NCBI GenBank assembly: GCA_002371115.1
Contig: DFFY01000089.1
Coordinates: 1 to 39,831 of the forward strand
Direction of reading: 5' to 3'
Source: Bacteroidales bacterium UBA3764
Lineage (GTDB): Bacteria > Bacteroidota > Bacteroidia > Bacteroidales > UBA932
Length of the DNA stretch: 39,831 bases
Part shown: piece by piece, positions 1 through 7,806 of the stretch
Position numbering within the stretch: the first letter of the stretch is position 1
Layout of the letters: each line of letters starts with the position of its first letter
The notes under the pieces: model-generated
Told to the model about the DNA's origin: nothing
What the model saw: only the letters and a program-made list of their open reading frames with translations
Databases searched by the model: none
Position numbers and translations under genes: made by a program

Positions 1-367
1 TCTCCAGCCCGGCCTTGATGTCCAGTTCGCTGTGACCGTTCTCATCGACAGATTTCGCCATCGCGTCCGACAAGGAGGCAATCGGCGACACCGTATTCAT
101 AATCTCGTGCGTGAGCACGCGGATGAGTTTTGTCCAGGAATCCTGCTCGTGAGCCTGCCGCTGCTTCTCAAAGATGGTGCGGATACGGTTGAGGGTGCGG
201 TTGAACTTGTTCTTGTCCTGGAAGCGGAAGTTCAGTTCGCCATCTTCCAGCGCATCCATCATATAGGCTACCTTCTTGATGTCCCGCCGTCTGGTCCGGA
301 TGGTAGATATCACCGCCGAAATGATTGCGACGATGGTACAGAGCAGTATGATTTGCCAGAGTTCCAT
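1..367 (-). CDS. Sensor histidine kinase, N-terminal part (cut by window edge)
   Basis: The reading frame starts at the ATG at 365-367 and runs off the window, giving 122 codons. Residues 4-22 form one hydrophobic membrane segment, followed by a basic stretch (RTRRR) and a HAMP/PAS-sized linker. The H-box LTHEIMNTVSPI lies at about residues 85-96, so H87 is the expected phosphorylated histidine; the ATP-binding domain is outside the window. This H-box type is seen in NtrY-like kinases of Bacteroidetes paired with NtrC-type regulators. The gene directly follows the sigma-54 activator on the same strand, so the two form a probable two-component pair. The gap between them is almost filled by a REP-like repeat pair. 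The signal sensed cannot be read from this fragment. Confidence 0.85.
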   Translation of the reverse strand, partial: MELWQIILLCTIVAIISAVISTIRTRRRDIKKVAYMMDALEDGELNFRFQDKNKFNRTLNRIRTIFEKQRQAHEQDSWTKLIRVLTHEIMNTVSPIASLSDAMAKSVDENGHSELDIKAGLE

Positions 368-373
368 ATTTTC

Positions 374-437
374 AGATCCTTCGCTACGCTCAGGATGACA
401 AAGGCATGTCATTCTGAGGCCGAAGGCCGAAGAATCT
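374..437. repeat. REP-like inverted repeat pair, copy 1 (intergenic)
   Basis: Two oppositely oriented modules, at about 374-400 (core CTTCGCTACGCTCAGGATGA) and 408-437 (core TCATTCTGAGGCCGAAGG), nearly fill the gap between the response regulator and the kinase. The same modules occur at about 595-692 and 1381-1453. The second module overlaps the last codons of the regulator at its downstream end. They resemble short palindromic repeats scattered through many Bacteroidetes genomes. Confidence 0.75.
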
Positions 438-1857
438 ACAATCCATATTTTTTCAGTTTGGCATACAGTGTCGGCCGGCTCACACCCAGCATCTTCGCTG
501 CAGCGGAGATATTGCCGTTCGTCCGGTCCATCGCCTGGCGAATCATCCGTTCCTCCTCGGCCTCATTGACAGCCTTGAGCGTGCCTGTGCCCGCTGTCAT
601 CCTGAGGGCGGAGCCCGAAGGCTCTATCTGGATGTCCTTCGCTGTCAGATTCTTCGCTTCGCTCAGAATGACAGGAGAGTCGCTCAGGATGACCGCCTTC
701 TCAATGCAGTTCTGCAACTCGCGGATATTGCCGCTCCAGCGGTCCTCCGTCAGCATCGCAGCTGCATCCGGAGCAATCCCAGCCAAAGGCCGATGATACT
801 TCTCAGCGAACCGCTCCAGAAACATCTGCGCCAGAGGCACAATATCTTCCTTTCGCTCCCTGAGTGCAGGCAAGGCGATATGAACGGTATTGATGCGATA
901 ATACAGATCCTCCCGGAACCGGCCTTCACGCACCAACTGCTCCAAATCCATATTTGTGGCGCAGATCAAACGGATATTGATGGGCTTGGCCTCATTGCCG
1001 CCCACCCGTACAATGCTCCGGTTCTGAATAGCACGAAGCAGCTTTGCCTGCAGGTGCAGAGGAATATTGCCGATTTCATCCAGGAACAACGTCCCGCCAT
1101 CGGCCTGTTCAAATTTGCCAACGTGGTCTGTATGCGCGTCAGTAAACGCACCTTTCACATGGCCAAACAGCTCGCTCTCAAACAGCGTCTCCGTTATGGC
1201 ACCCGCATCAACGGCTACCATCGGCTTGCCGCTCCGGAGGCTATGTGTGTGAATCTCCCGCGCCAGAACATCCTTGCCGGTGCCGTTCTCGCCGGTAATC
1301 AGCACCGTGGCATCGGTAGGTGCAATCTTATCCAGCGTTTTACGGATGGCTTCCATCGGCCTGGAAGAGCCCCAGAACATAGATCCTTCGCTACGCTCAG
1401 GATGACAGGACAGGCCGCCTTCTGTCATTCTGAGGCCTTTGGCCGAAGAATCTCTCCCCATTGCCTTCCTGGCCTTATCCCGGGCTGCAGTGAGCGTTGC
1501 CACGAGTTTGTCGTTGTCCCACGGCTTCACAATGAAATCAAACGCACCGCGCTTCATTCCTTCCACCGCCAGGGAAATATCGGCATAAGCCGTAAACAGG
1601 ACCACTTCCACCTCCGGCACCATCTTTTTGATTTCCCCGGCCCAGTACAGCCCTTCATTCCCTGTGTTGATGCTGGTGTTGAAGTTCATGTCCAGTAGCA
1701 CTACATCCGGACGGAACTGCTCCAGCGAGGACACCAATGTCGCAGGTGATGGGATCGTCTTCACCTCTGCAAAATGAGTCGGCAACAAAATCTCCAACGC
1801 CCGTCGGATGCCGGCGTTATCATCCACTACGAGTATTCTCCCTTTCTTTAAAGTCAT
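436..1857 (-). CDS. Sigma-54-dependent response regulator, NtrC family
   Basis: An N-terminal receiver domain has acidic D12/D13, phosphoacceptor D56 (VVLLDMNF) and K111 (FIVKPW). An AAA+ domain follows, with Walker A GENGTGKD at about 189-196, a GAFTDA loop in place of the classical GAFTGA, and Walker B GGTLFLDEIG. A Fis-type helix-turn-helix at the C-terminus includes NISAAAKMLGVSRPTLYAKL. Such proteins, once phosphorylated by the partner kinase, activate RNA polymerase carrying sigma-54. I chose the ATG at 1855-1857 over a TTG two codons upstream. Two in-frame segments, residues about 137-160 and 394-420, are translated REP-like repeats sitting exactly in the two interdomain linkers. Target genes are unknown. 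Confidence 0.93.
   Translation of the reverse strand: MTLKKGRILVVDDNAGIRRALEILLPTHFAEVKTIPSPATLVSSLEQFRPDVVLLDMNFNTSINTGNEGLYWAGEIKKMVPEVEVVLFTAYADISLAVEGMKRGAFDFIVKPWDNDKLVATLTAARDKARKAMGRDSSAKGLRMTEGGLSCHPERSEGSMFWGSSRPMEAIRKTLDKIAPTDATVLITGENGTGKDVLAREIHTHSLRSGKPMVAVDAGAITETLFESELFGHVKGAFTDAHTDHVGKFEQADGGTLFLDEIGNIPLHLQAKLLRAIQNRSIVRVGGNEAKPINIRLICATNMDLEQLVREGRFREDLYYRINTVHIALPALRERKEDIVPLAQMFLERFAEKYHRPLAGIAPDAAAMLTEDRWSGNIRELQNCIEKAVILSDSPVILSEAKNLTAKDIQIEPSGSALRMTAGTGTLKAVNEAEEERMIRQAMDRTNGNISAAAKMLGVSRPTLYAKLKKYGL
595..692. repeat. REP-like repeat cluster, copy 2 (inside regulator gene)
   Basis: A module with TGTCATCCTGAGGGCGGAGC at about 595-625 is followed by an opposite module with CTTCGCTTCGCTCAGAATGA at about 648-672 and a partial third, CGCTCAGGATGAC, at about 680-692. 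In the regulator's frame this reads as peptides such as VILSEAKNL and SALRMT, between the AAA+ domain and the Fis helix-turn-helix, without breaking the frame. Confidence 0.75.
1381..1453. repeat. REP-like inverted repeat pair, copy 3 (inside regulator gene)
   Basis: The modules lie at about 1381-1407 (near-identical to 374-400) and 1431-1453. Translated in the regulator's frame they give GLRMT and CHPERSEGS, in the linker between the receiver and AAA+ domains. The frame is kept. Confidence 0.75.
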
Positions 1858-1866
1858 AATCAAATA

Positions 1867-1914
1867 CGAATGTAAGCATTTTCTGTTGCATGCGCAAGTA
1901 CAACCCCTGTGCCT
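1867..1914 (-). promoter_or_regulatory. Possible promoters of the response regulator gene
   Basis: Two weak candidates are visible on the minus strand. TACATTCG at 1867-1874 is one base off the Bacteroidetes -7 box and has TTG 20 bases upstream. AGGCACAGGGGTTGTA at 1899-1914 resembles a sigma-54 -24/-12 element, with GGCAC and TTG at the right distance but GT instead of GC at -12. A near-palindrome, TTGCATGCGCAA, lies between them at 1886-1897. Low confidence in each. Confidence 0.3.
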
Positions 1915-2012
1915 AATTCAGCAAACGACTGATTACTAAATTTTTATGAGAATTGTCGTTTTATGGTTTGTGTAAAGATTGTTTCCAATGTTGTCAAAAA
2001 CTTTACATTTGT

Positions 2013-2144
2013 TCAAATAACCTCAAGTTTCTCGATATCGCTCCTATGATAGAGCTCGACGCCCCGTCCCTCACGAAGACGGAATCTGAGTTTGAGCTTT
2101 CCTGACTCTTTTTGCGTCCTGCATTTGATGGTTATAAGTTCCAT
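2013..2144 (-). pseudogene. Relic of a tyrosine-recombinase N-terminal arm domain
   Basis: A 43-codon frame reads MELITIKCRTQKESGKLKLR and continues with FRLREGRGVELYHRSDIEK before a TGA. Opening with a short basic beta-strand region of the RTQK...GKLKLRFRLR...ELYHRSDI kind is typical of the arm-binding domain at the start of Bacteroidetes phage-type integrases. No core-binding or catalytic domain (R...HxxR...Y) follows. It is therefore most likely a truncated relic of a former mobile element, although a small expressed protein cannot be excluded. Confidence 0.5.
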
Positions 2145-2178
2145 TGTCTACCTTTATTTCTGGTGGGAATCCTGTGGG

Positions 2179-2230
2179 AGTCACAGAAAAACCGCATTAG
2201 AGAACGTTCTAATGCGGTTTTTCCGTGACT
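2179..2230. terminator. Bidirectional hairpin terminator
   Basis: A 22-base inverted repeat with one mismatch (2179-2200 with 2209-2230) encloses the 8-base loop AGAACGTT. The central stem GAAAAACCGCATTAG / CTAATGCGGTTTTTC gives an A-run before and a T-run after the GC-rich part on both strands. It lies 18 bases past the stop of the alpha-galactosidase gene, so it should end the 2249-10944 operon. It also lies next to the integrase relic. Confidence 0.8.
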
Positions 2231-2248
2231 GCGATTAAGCGCTTGCTG

Positions 2249-4468
2249 CTATTGAGATGCCTCAAGCACAAAGATGGCACTGGCACCACTTTGCACAAGA
2301 CGGGGATTGAACCCTCCTTCCATAAGAAAGTCTCCATGGAAAAACTGACCATTCCCCCACCAGCAGGACTGGTCCACGTTCTGCTCCACTACCTTGTACG
2401 TCCGGGCGGGATCGAGGCCTTTCAAAAGCAGGCCCCGGTCCCGGCTCTCACGCGCCTGATAACGGAGACAGAATTCAAAAACAACGGCCTTTGACTTGTC
2501 TTCATTCACATACATGAAACTATAATAATCCGAATCGACAGGGGAAGAAAGCCGATACAAATCTCCGGTAAACACCACTTCGCGAAAGCCCTTGTAGGAT
2601 GCGATGCACCGCATGGCCAGCGCACGCTCTTCCTCCGTGAGGTTCTTGGGCTGCAGTTCCATCCCCAAGCGACCAGCCGCCGCCATGTCAAAACGCATTT
2701 TGAGGGGCGTAACGTTGCCTGTCTGATGATTGGGTACAGCAGAGACATGCGAGGCCATGGCACACGCAGGATAAACCATAGACGTAGCATACTGGATGGT
2801 TGCACGGGATATGGCATCTGTATTGTCCGACGTCCAGAACTCGTTGCAACGCTTCAGGGCGCCGTAATCCACCCTTGCCCCGCCGCCAGCACAACATTGG
2901 ATCATTACATCCGGATATTTTTCGCGAATGCGGTCCATGACGCTGTACAGACCCTGGACATACTCCACAAAGAAACGATCCTGCTCATTGCCAAGATAAG
3001 GGCTGCCAAAAGAGACGACCGGGCGGTTGCAGTCCCACTTGATGTAATCGATACCCGGGGCCAGTTGCATCGTCCTGTCAAAGATGCCATAGACAAAATC
3101 CTGCACAGCCGGGTTGCTCAAATCCAGACACCACTGGTTTCGGCTCTGATAAATTTCCCGGCCAGGACTCTGGACAACCCATTCAGGATGGGTCTCAGCA
3201 AGGACAGAGAGAGGACTCACCATCTCAGGTTCAATCCAAATTCCAAACTTGAGCCCCTTCTCATGGGCATAAGCGGCCAGATACTCAATCCCTTCCGGAA
3301 TCTTGGCCGAATTGAGTTCCCAGTCTCCAAGCCCGCATTTGTCCGAGTTTCTCGGGTACTTGGTCCCAAACCAACCATCATCCAGAACAAACATCTCAAG
3401 GCCCATCCGGGCAGCATCGTCAATCATCCCGGTAAGAACGGGTGTCGTGAAGTCAAAATAAGCGCCCTCCCAGCTGTTCAGCAGCGTTGGCGTAATGGTT
3501 CCGCCACGATAGACACCTTCGCGCCTTGCCCAGCGGTGAAGGTTGCGGGAAGCGCCGCCGGCCCCCTCCATAGAGAAAGTCCAGACCATGTCCGGCGTCA
3601 CAAACGTTTTCCCCGGTCGAAGGGGGTACGCGCTGGCGTGGGATGCGATACCGGCCAGAATGCTAAGCCGGCCGTTCACACTGCGGTCAAAACTCAGCGT
3701 GAAATTCCCGCTCCAGCATAGCCCTCCCGCCAGCACATCGCCATATTCTTCAGAAAAGGAATCGCTCCCAAGAGAGAGCAGGAAAGAAGGATTCTCGTTT
3801 CTGGTCCCCTGGGTTCCGCGACGGGATTCTATGACTTTTGTCCCATACTCAAGCTGCTCGTGTACAGGCTGCATCTCTACGGCCCAGTCGCCACGGAAAT
3901 GCGTCAGAAGATACTTGTCAGCTTCCAGGTTGAGCGCACTTGATGCGTACTCCAGGAGTTCGACCGGAGTCTTGCCGGCATTGGTAATCTCCGTATGTGC
4001 CTTGATGACATTTTCCTTGGCATAGGCGCAGAAGATGAGCCTAACTTCCAAAGAAGTCACATAATCGCTGAGCGCCACGGCAGTGGTCTCCACCCCATCG
4101 GATGCATGACACTGATGGGAAACATACCGGAGCTCCGTATTGTGCGTACCATCCTTATATTTGACATGAAACGCAGGCACGCCCAGAAAAGTTCCGCCTT
4201 GTGCCGGATATGCCTCCCGCAGCCAGCGCCGTCCCCCTTTATAACGCAGGAATTCCTGCGGATTGGCAATCGGCGCTCCCACATGGGGCATAAACACCTT
4301 CCCGTCTTCGTCCACCTGCAGCAATATCTGCATTTTTTCTGTGCCGATGGGAATCACCCGGGCTTCTACCCGTGGTATTTCAACCACAGTATGTACATGT
4401 CTTTTCTGCGCCCCAACCGGCACCCATGCCAGGATTGCGGACATTAACAGGGCAAGCGTTCTTCTCAT
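2249..4468 (-). CDS. Alpha-galactosidase, glycoside hydrolase family 36, secreted
   Basis: The protein of 739 residues matches the usual length of bacterial GH36 enzymes: N-terminal beta-sandwich, (beta/alpha)8 barrel and C-terminal beta domain. A signal peptide is visible at residues 1-20 (ALLMSAILAWVPVGA). Barrel motifs include MFVLDDGWFG at about 359-368, the nucleophile in DYIKWDCNRP (D479) and the acid/base in CNEFWTSDNTDA (D548). GH36 enzymes remove terminal alpha-galactose from oligosaccharides or polymer side chains. It is the last gene of a five-gene minus-strand hydrolase operon, 18 bases after the GH2 gene and just before a strong terminator. Export suggests action in the periplasm or on the surface. 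The natural substrate is not readable from the sequence. Confidence 0.95.
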   Translation of the reverse strand: MRRTLALLMSAILAWVPVGAQKRHVHTVVEIPRVEARVIPIGTEKMQILLQVDEDGKVFMPHVGAPIANPQEFLRYKGGRRWLREAYPAQGGTFLGVPAFHVKYKDGTHNTELRYVSHQCHASDGVETTAVALSDYVTSLEVRLIFCAYAKENVIKAHTEITNAGKTPVELLEYASSALNLEADKYLLTHFRGDWAVEMQPVHEQLEYGTKVIESRRGTQGTRNENPSFLLSLGSDSFSEEYGDVLAGGLCWSGNFTLSFDRSVNGRLSILAGIASHASAYPLRPGKTFVTPDMVWTFSMEGAGGASRNLHRWARREGVYRGGTITPTLLNSWEGAYFDFTTPVLTGMIDDAARMGLEMFVLDDGWFGTKYPRNSDKCGLGDWELNSAKIPEGIEYLAAYAHEKGLKFGIWIEPEMVSPLSVLAETHPEWVVQSPGREIYQSRNQWCLDLSNPAVQDFVYGIFDRTMQLAPGIDYIKWDCNRPVVSFGSPYLGNEQDRFFVEYVQGLYSVMDRIREKYPDVMIQCCAGGGARVDYGALKRCNEFWTSDNTDAISRATIQYATSMVYPACAMASHVSAVPNHQTGNVTPLKMRFDMAAAGRLGMELQPKNLTEEERALAMRCIASYKGFREVVFTGDLYRLSSPVDSDYYSFMYVNEDKSKAVVFEFCLRYQARESRDRGLLLKGLDPARTYKVVEQNVDQSCWWGNGQFFHGDFLMEGGFNPRLVQSGASAIFVLEASQ

Positions 4469-4486
4469 AATCGAACAGTTACAAGT

Positions 4487-6370
4487 TTACAGTGCAGCCC
4501 GAACCTGCAGGTTAATGTCACGGAGGGCGGCCTCATCCACCTTAATCACTTTACGGTCATAGGTCATGAGGCCGTTCACCTCAATTTCCACGTCGGTGGT
4601 CTGGGTATAGACACCCGCCGACACACCGCTCTTGATTTCCGGAATAAACTCATCCAAAGCGTAGTGGCGGTACTTCTCCAGCACCTCTTCCCCACTGTTG
4701 CAAAGGCCCTTATAGCCCCAGTTTTTGTCGGCCTGCCAAAGATGGCCTTCCACCGCATAACCAATTCCGCCGTACTCGCCCAGCACGTCTATCTGAGCCC
4801 CTTCGCTGCGGAATTTCATAATGGGACGGGGATAATTGTGGCCATCCAGGATGTCGCCACAAAGGCGGGAACTGCCGCCGGAAGCGGAGTTAATCAGACG
4901 GGTAGCGTCCTGCTCCCGGGTAAACGCCGCCACGGCTTCCGTATCAAACTGGCCCCACCCCTCATTGAAGGGAACCCACACCACAATACAAGGATATTTT
5001 TTGAGCTGATGCATAATCTCACCCCATTCCTTGTAGTAATTGGCTTTGGCCGAGTCTGACAGCGGATAGTCCCAACCGTCACCGTAGTGCCACTGGCCCC
5101 ACTGCTTGTTAGGATCGCCCTTGGGCGTTTTGACGTTTTTGGCCACGGAAGGCATGTCCTGCCAGACCAGCATCCCCATGCGGTCACAGTAATAATACCA
5201 ACGGGCAGGTTCCACCTTGATGTGCTTACGGATGAGGTTGTAGCCCCAATCCCGGGTTTTGACGATATCGTACACAAGGGCCTCGTCCGTAGGGGCGGTA
5301 TAAAGGCCGTCGGGCCACCATCCCTGGTCCAGGGGGCCGAACTGGAAGTACGGCTTTCCATTGAGGCCCAGACGCTTATAGCCTTGTCCGTCAATGACCT
5401 GCGTGCTGGAACGAAGGGCCGTATAGGCACTCACCTTATCCATCTCTTTCCCGGCCGACAGGACTTTTATCTCAAGCGCGTACAGATACGGGTGCTCCGG
5501 CGACCACAGCTCCGGCTCCGGGATTCTCAGTTCCAGCGGCTCGCCTGCGGCGGCCTGGGCCGAGCATAACAAGGCGCCATGTTGGCCGGCCTCAGCGTCA
5601 TAACCTTCGCCACCCTCATAAAGGACTACCTCCACGGAGTCGGCCTCACCCTCCAGCTCCGGGAACACCGTAAGGGTGCCTTTTTCGATATCCGACGTGC
5701 AGTTATAATCTTTCACATAAGCCTCGGGGACCGGCTCCAGCCATACACTCTGCCAGATACCGGTAACGGGCGTGTACCAGATGCTGTAGGGCTCGGCGAC
5801 CTGCTTGCCACGGGGCTGCTCGTCGTTGTCTGTGCCGTCCCAGACCCGCACGACAAGTTCCTGCGCGCCCTTTTTCATGGCATCCGTAATGTCATAAGAA
5901 AAAGCGGTATATCCACCTGTATGCGTCCCGAGCTCCTGCCCGTTCAGCCACACCGTAGTTTTCCAGTCCACCGCGTCGAAATGAAGGAGCACACGGCCTT
6001 TCCATCCACGCGGGGTCTTGATCTCACGCTTATACCAAAGCGTGCTGTCTGCTCCCACGCGGCGTCCTACGCCGGACAGGGCGGACTCCACACAGAAAGG
6101 AACCAGAATCTGTCCGTCCCATGCATCGGGCCTGGGAGCGTCGGCCTTGGTGATAGCATAATCCCAGAGCCCGTTGAGACTCTTCCAGTCTGCGCGGATG
6201 AGCTGCGGACGCGGGTACTCAGGATGGGCATTCTGCGGGCTCACCTGGGCGGCCCAGTCTGTAAGAATGTGGTCTCCGGCGGGAGCCCATTGGGCATTCG
6301 GGGCACAGGAACTTGCCAACAAGCCCAATGCCAGCATGGCAAAAATAGCTTTTCTCATATACTTTATCAT
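4487..6370 (-). CDS. Glycoside hydrolase family 2 lipoprotein
   Basis: The 627-residue protein has a lipoprotein signal ending LLASSC (C22). The order is an N-terminal sugar-binding jelly roll (PRPQLIRADWKSLNGLWDY to about 215), an immunoglobulin-like domain, and a TIM barrel with acid/base E470 (WVPFNEGWGQ) and probable nucleophile E532 (LGEYGG). GH2 members are beta-galactosidases, beta-mannosidases, beta-glucuronidases or others; the subfamily cannot be assigned here. It is shorter than LacZ-type enzymes and lacks their C-terminal domains. The start at 6370 overlaps the upstream stop by four bases (ATGA); an ATG four codons downstream would give a more typical signal peptide. It shares an operon with an alpha-galactosidase and an acetylesterase, so it probably acts on the same branched glycan. 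Confidence 0.92.
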   Translation of the reverse strand: MIKYMRKAIFAMLALGLLASSCAPNAQWAPAGDHILTDWAAQVSPQNAHPEYPRPQLIRADWKSLNGLWDYAITKADAPRPDAWDGQILVPFCVESALSGVGRRVGADSTLWYKREIKTPRGWKGRVLLHFDAVDWKTTVWLNGQELGTHTGGYTAFSYDITDAMKKGAQELVVRVWDGTDNDEQPRGKQVAEPYSIWYTPVTGIWQSVWLEPVPEAYVKDYNCTSDIEKGTLTVFPELEGEADSVEVVLYEGGEGYDAEAGQHGALLCSAQAAAGEPLELRIPEPELWSPEHPYLYALEIKVLSAGKEMDKVSAYTALRSSTQVIDGQGYKRLGLNGKPYFQFGPLDQGWWPDGLYTAPTDEALVYDIVKTRDWGYNLIRKHIKVEPARWYYYCDRMGMLVWQDMPSVAKNVKTPKGDPNKQWGQWHYGDGWDYPLSDSAKANYYKEWGEIMHQLKKYPCIVVWVPFNEGWGQFDTEAVAAFTREQDATRLINSASGGSSRLCGDILDGHNYPRPIMKFRSEGAQIDVLGEYGGIGYAVEGHLWQADKNWGYKGLCNSGEEVLEKYRHYALDEFIPEIKSGVSAGVYTQTTDVEIEVNGLMTYDRKVIKVDEAALRDINLQVRAAL

Positions 6371-7806
6371 TTGTTAATATACTCCCAATCATCTGAACGA
6401 AAAGGAAGGGCGGGAATACCATAGGCATTATACAGCGTTCCCACAGCCCAGTTCTTGAAACAATAGCGCACGGCCACCGGGTTGGGGACCTCCGGAGCGC
6501 TCACAATCACGTTCACCCGGCCCTTCACTACACCTGTTGCCGGGTAGAACACTTTGTCTTCACCGGCCAGCTCGAACCCCGTCAGGTCCTGCCCCATGGG
6601 AGAGAGTCCCATGGGCCCCACATTCATGGTCACGGTTGCCTTCCCTTCCTCAAACCGCACGCTCTTGAAAGAGGGGCTTTCCGCCTCGATACCCTTGATA
6701 CCATAGGTCTTGCTGAGGGCAAGATAGGCCAGCCGGTCTCCCACCTGCTTCTTTTTGCAAGGATGGATGGTCCCGTACTCTCCTATATCCGCCGTGCCGG
6801 CCATTCCGCTGTTGGGAATGAGCGACAAGGTCTTTTCCTGCATCTCATAAAAGTACCCGTTGGTGGTTTTGTCCGGGCTGCTGTATTTGTAGGGGGCGAT
6901 TTGCACAAAATAGAAGGGAGCCTCGGGATTCTGGAAAACTTCCCGCATCATGTTCACATAGGCCGGTTGAAGCCTTGCATATTGCTGCGCCCGCTTCCGG
7001 TTGTCCTCTCCCTGATACCAGAGCATTCCCTTGAAGGTGAACGGTGCCAAGGGGGCCACCTGGCCGTTGAACAGCGTACTCGGCTTCTTCTGTGCTTTTT
7101 CCGGCAAAACGCCCGCATCCAGATGGGAAAGGTCAAACTCGGCCGCGAAATCCCTTTCGATGGTGGCCCGGTCCATCCAGGCCTCGATAGGCGTGCCGCC
7201 CCAGTCGCTGATAAGAAGGCCCACGGGGACATCCAGCACCTCCTGCAAGCGCATGGCAAAGAAATAGGCGGCCGCACTGGTGAGAGCGACAGCCTCCGGC
7301 GTATTCTCCTGCCAGGACCCTCCACATGCTTCCAAGGGCGTCGCCGAAGTCTTCCGTACTATGGTGCACATCCGGATGGGGCGGGCCGGCTTGGCCGACA
7401 GGATTACATCGGCCGCTCCCTCTACCGGCTGGCTGGAGAAGCCCTTCATGGGCATCTCCATATTGGACTGACCGGAACAATACCACACTTCACCCAGCAG
7501 GACATTGCCGATTGTGGTCTTCTCGCCGTCGCTGAACGTGATGCTGTAAGGGCCACCGGCTTCGGGCGTAGGGATACGCAGGAACCATTTTCCGCCCTCT
7601 GCCGGCTCCGCGATATATTTCCGCCTGGTCCACGACGGTGCAACCGTCACCTTCCGGCCGCTGTCTGTAGTGCCCCAGAAAGCGACGTCCGCCTTCTGCT
7701 GCAGTACCATGTTGTCCGAAAAAAAGGACGGAAGCGTAACTTTCGCCTGCGACTGAACGGCGAACAAGCCAAGTACGGTTGCGAGAATAAGTGTTTTACG
7801 TGTCAT
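6367..7806 (-). CDS. Sialate O-acetylesterase-type SGNH carbohydrate esterase, secreted
   Basis: A signal peptide (residues 1-21, ending QSQA) precedes a beta-sandwich and an SGNH hydrolase domain. The nucleophile is S114 in CSGQSNMEM, the oxyanion region includes WGGTPIEAW and WYQGEDN, and D340 with H348 (TADIGEYGTIHP) supply the remaining catalytic residues. The 479-residue length fits the sialate O-acetylesterase family in Bacteroidetes. Members remove O-acetyl groups from sialic acids but also from xylan, mannan and other glycans. No sialidase or sialic-acid catabolic gene is present in the window, so a general glycan deacetylase is more likely. It overlaps its upstream neighbour by four bases and the GH2 gene by four, indicating translational coupling. 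Confidence 0.9.
   Translation of the reverse strand: MTRKTLILATVLGLFAVQSQAKVTLPSFFSDNMVLQQKADVAFWGTTDSGRKVTVAPSWTRRKYIAEPAEGGKWFLRIPTPEAGGPYSITFSDGEKTTIGNVLLGEVWYCSGQSNMEMPMKGFSSQPVEGAADVILSAKPARPIRMCTIVRKTSATPLEACGGSWQENTPEAVALTSAAAYFFAMRLQEVLDVPVGLLISDWGGTPIEAWMDRATIERDFAAEFDLSHLDAGVLPEKAQKKPSTLFNGQVAPLAPFTFKGMLWYQGEDNRKRAQQYARLQPAYVNMMREVFQNPEAPFYFVQIAPYKYSSPDKTTNGYFYEMQEKTLSLIPNSGMAGTADIGEYGTIHPCKKKQVGDRLAYLALSKTYGIKGIEAESPSFKSVRFEEGKATVTMNVGPMGLSPMGQDLTGFELAGEDKVFYPATGVVKGRVNVIVSAPEVPNPVAVRYCFKNWAVGTLYNAYGIPALPFRSDDWEYINK

Noticed and set aside
374..1453. REP-like repeats considered as frameshift or assembly artefact in the regulator gene
   Set aside because: All three domains of the regulator stay in one frame across both inserts, and the catalytic motifs are intact.
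6367..7806. Sialic-acid utilisation role for the sialate O-acetylesterase-type gene
   Set aside because: No sialidase, NanA-like lyase or sialic-acid transporter is in the window; the family is also common in plant-type and other glycan loci.
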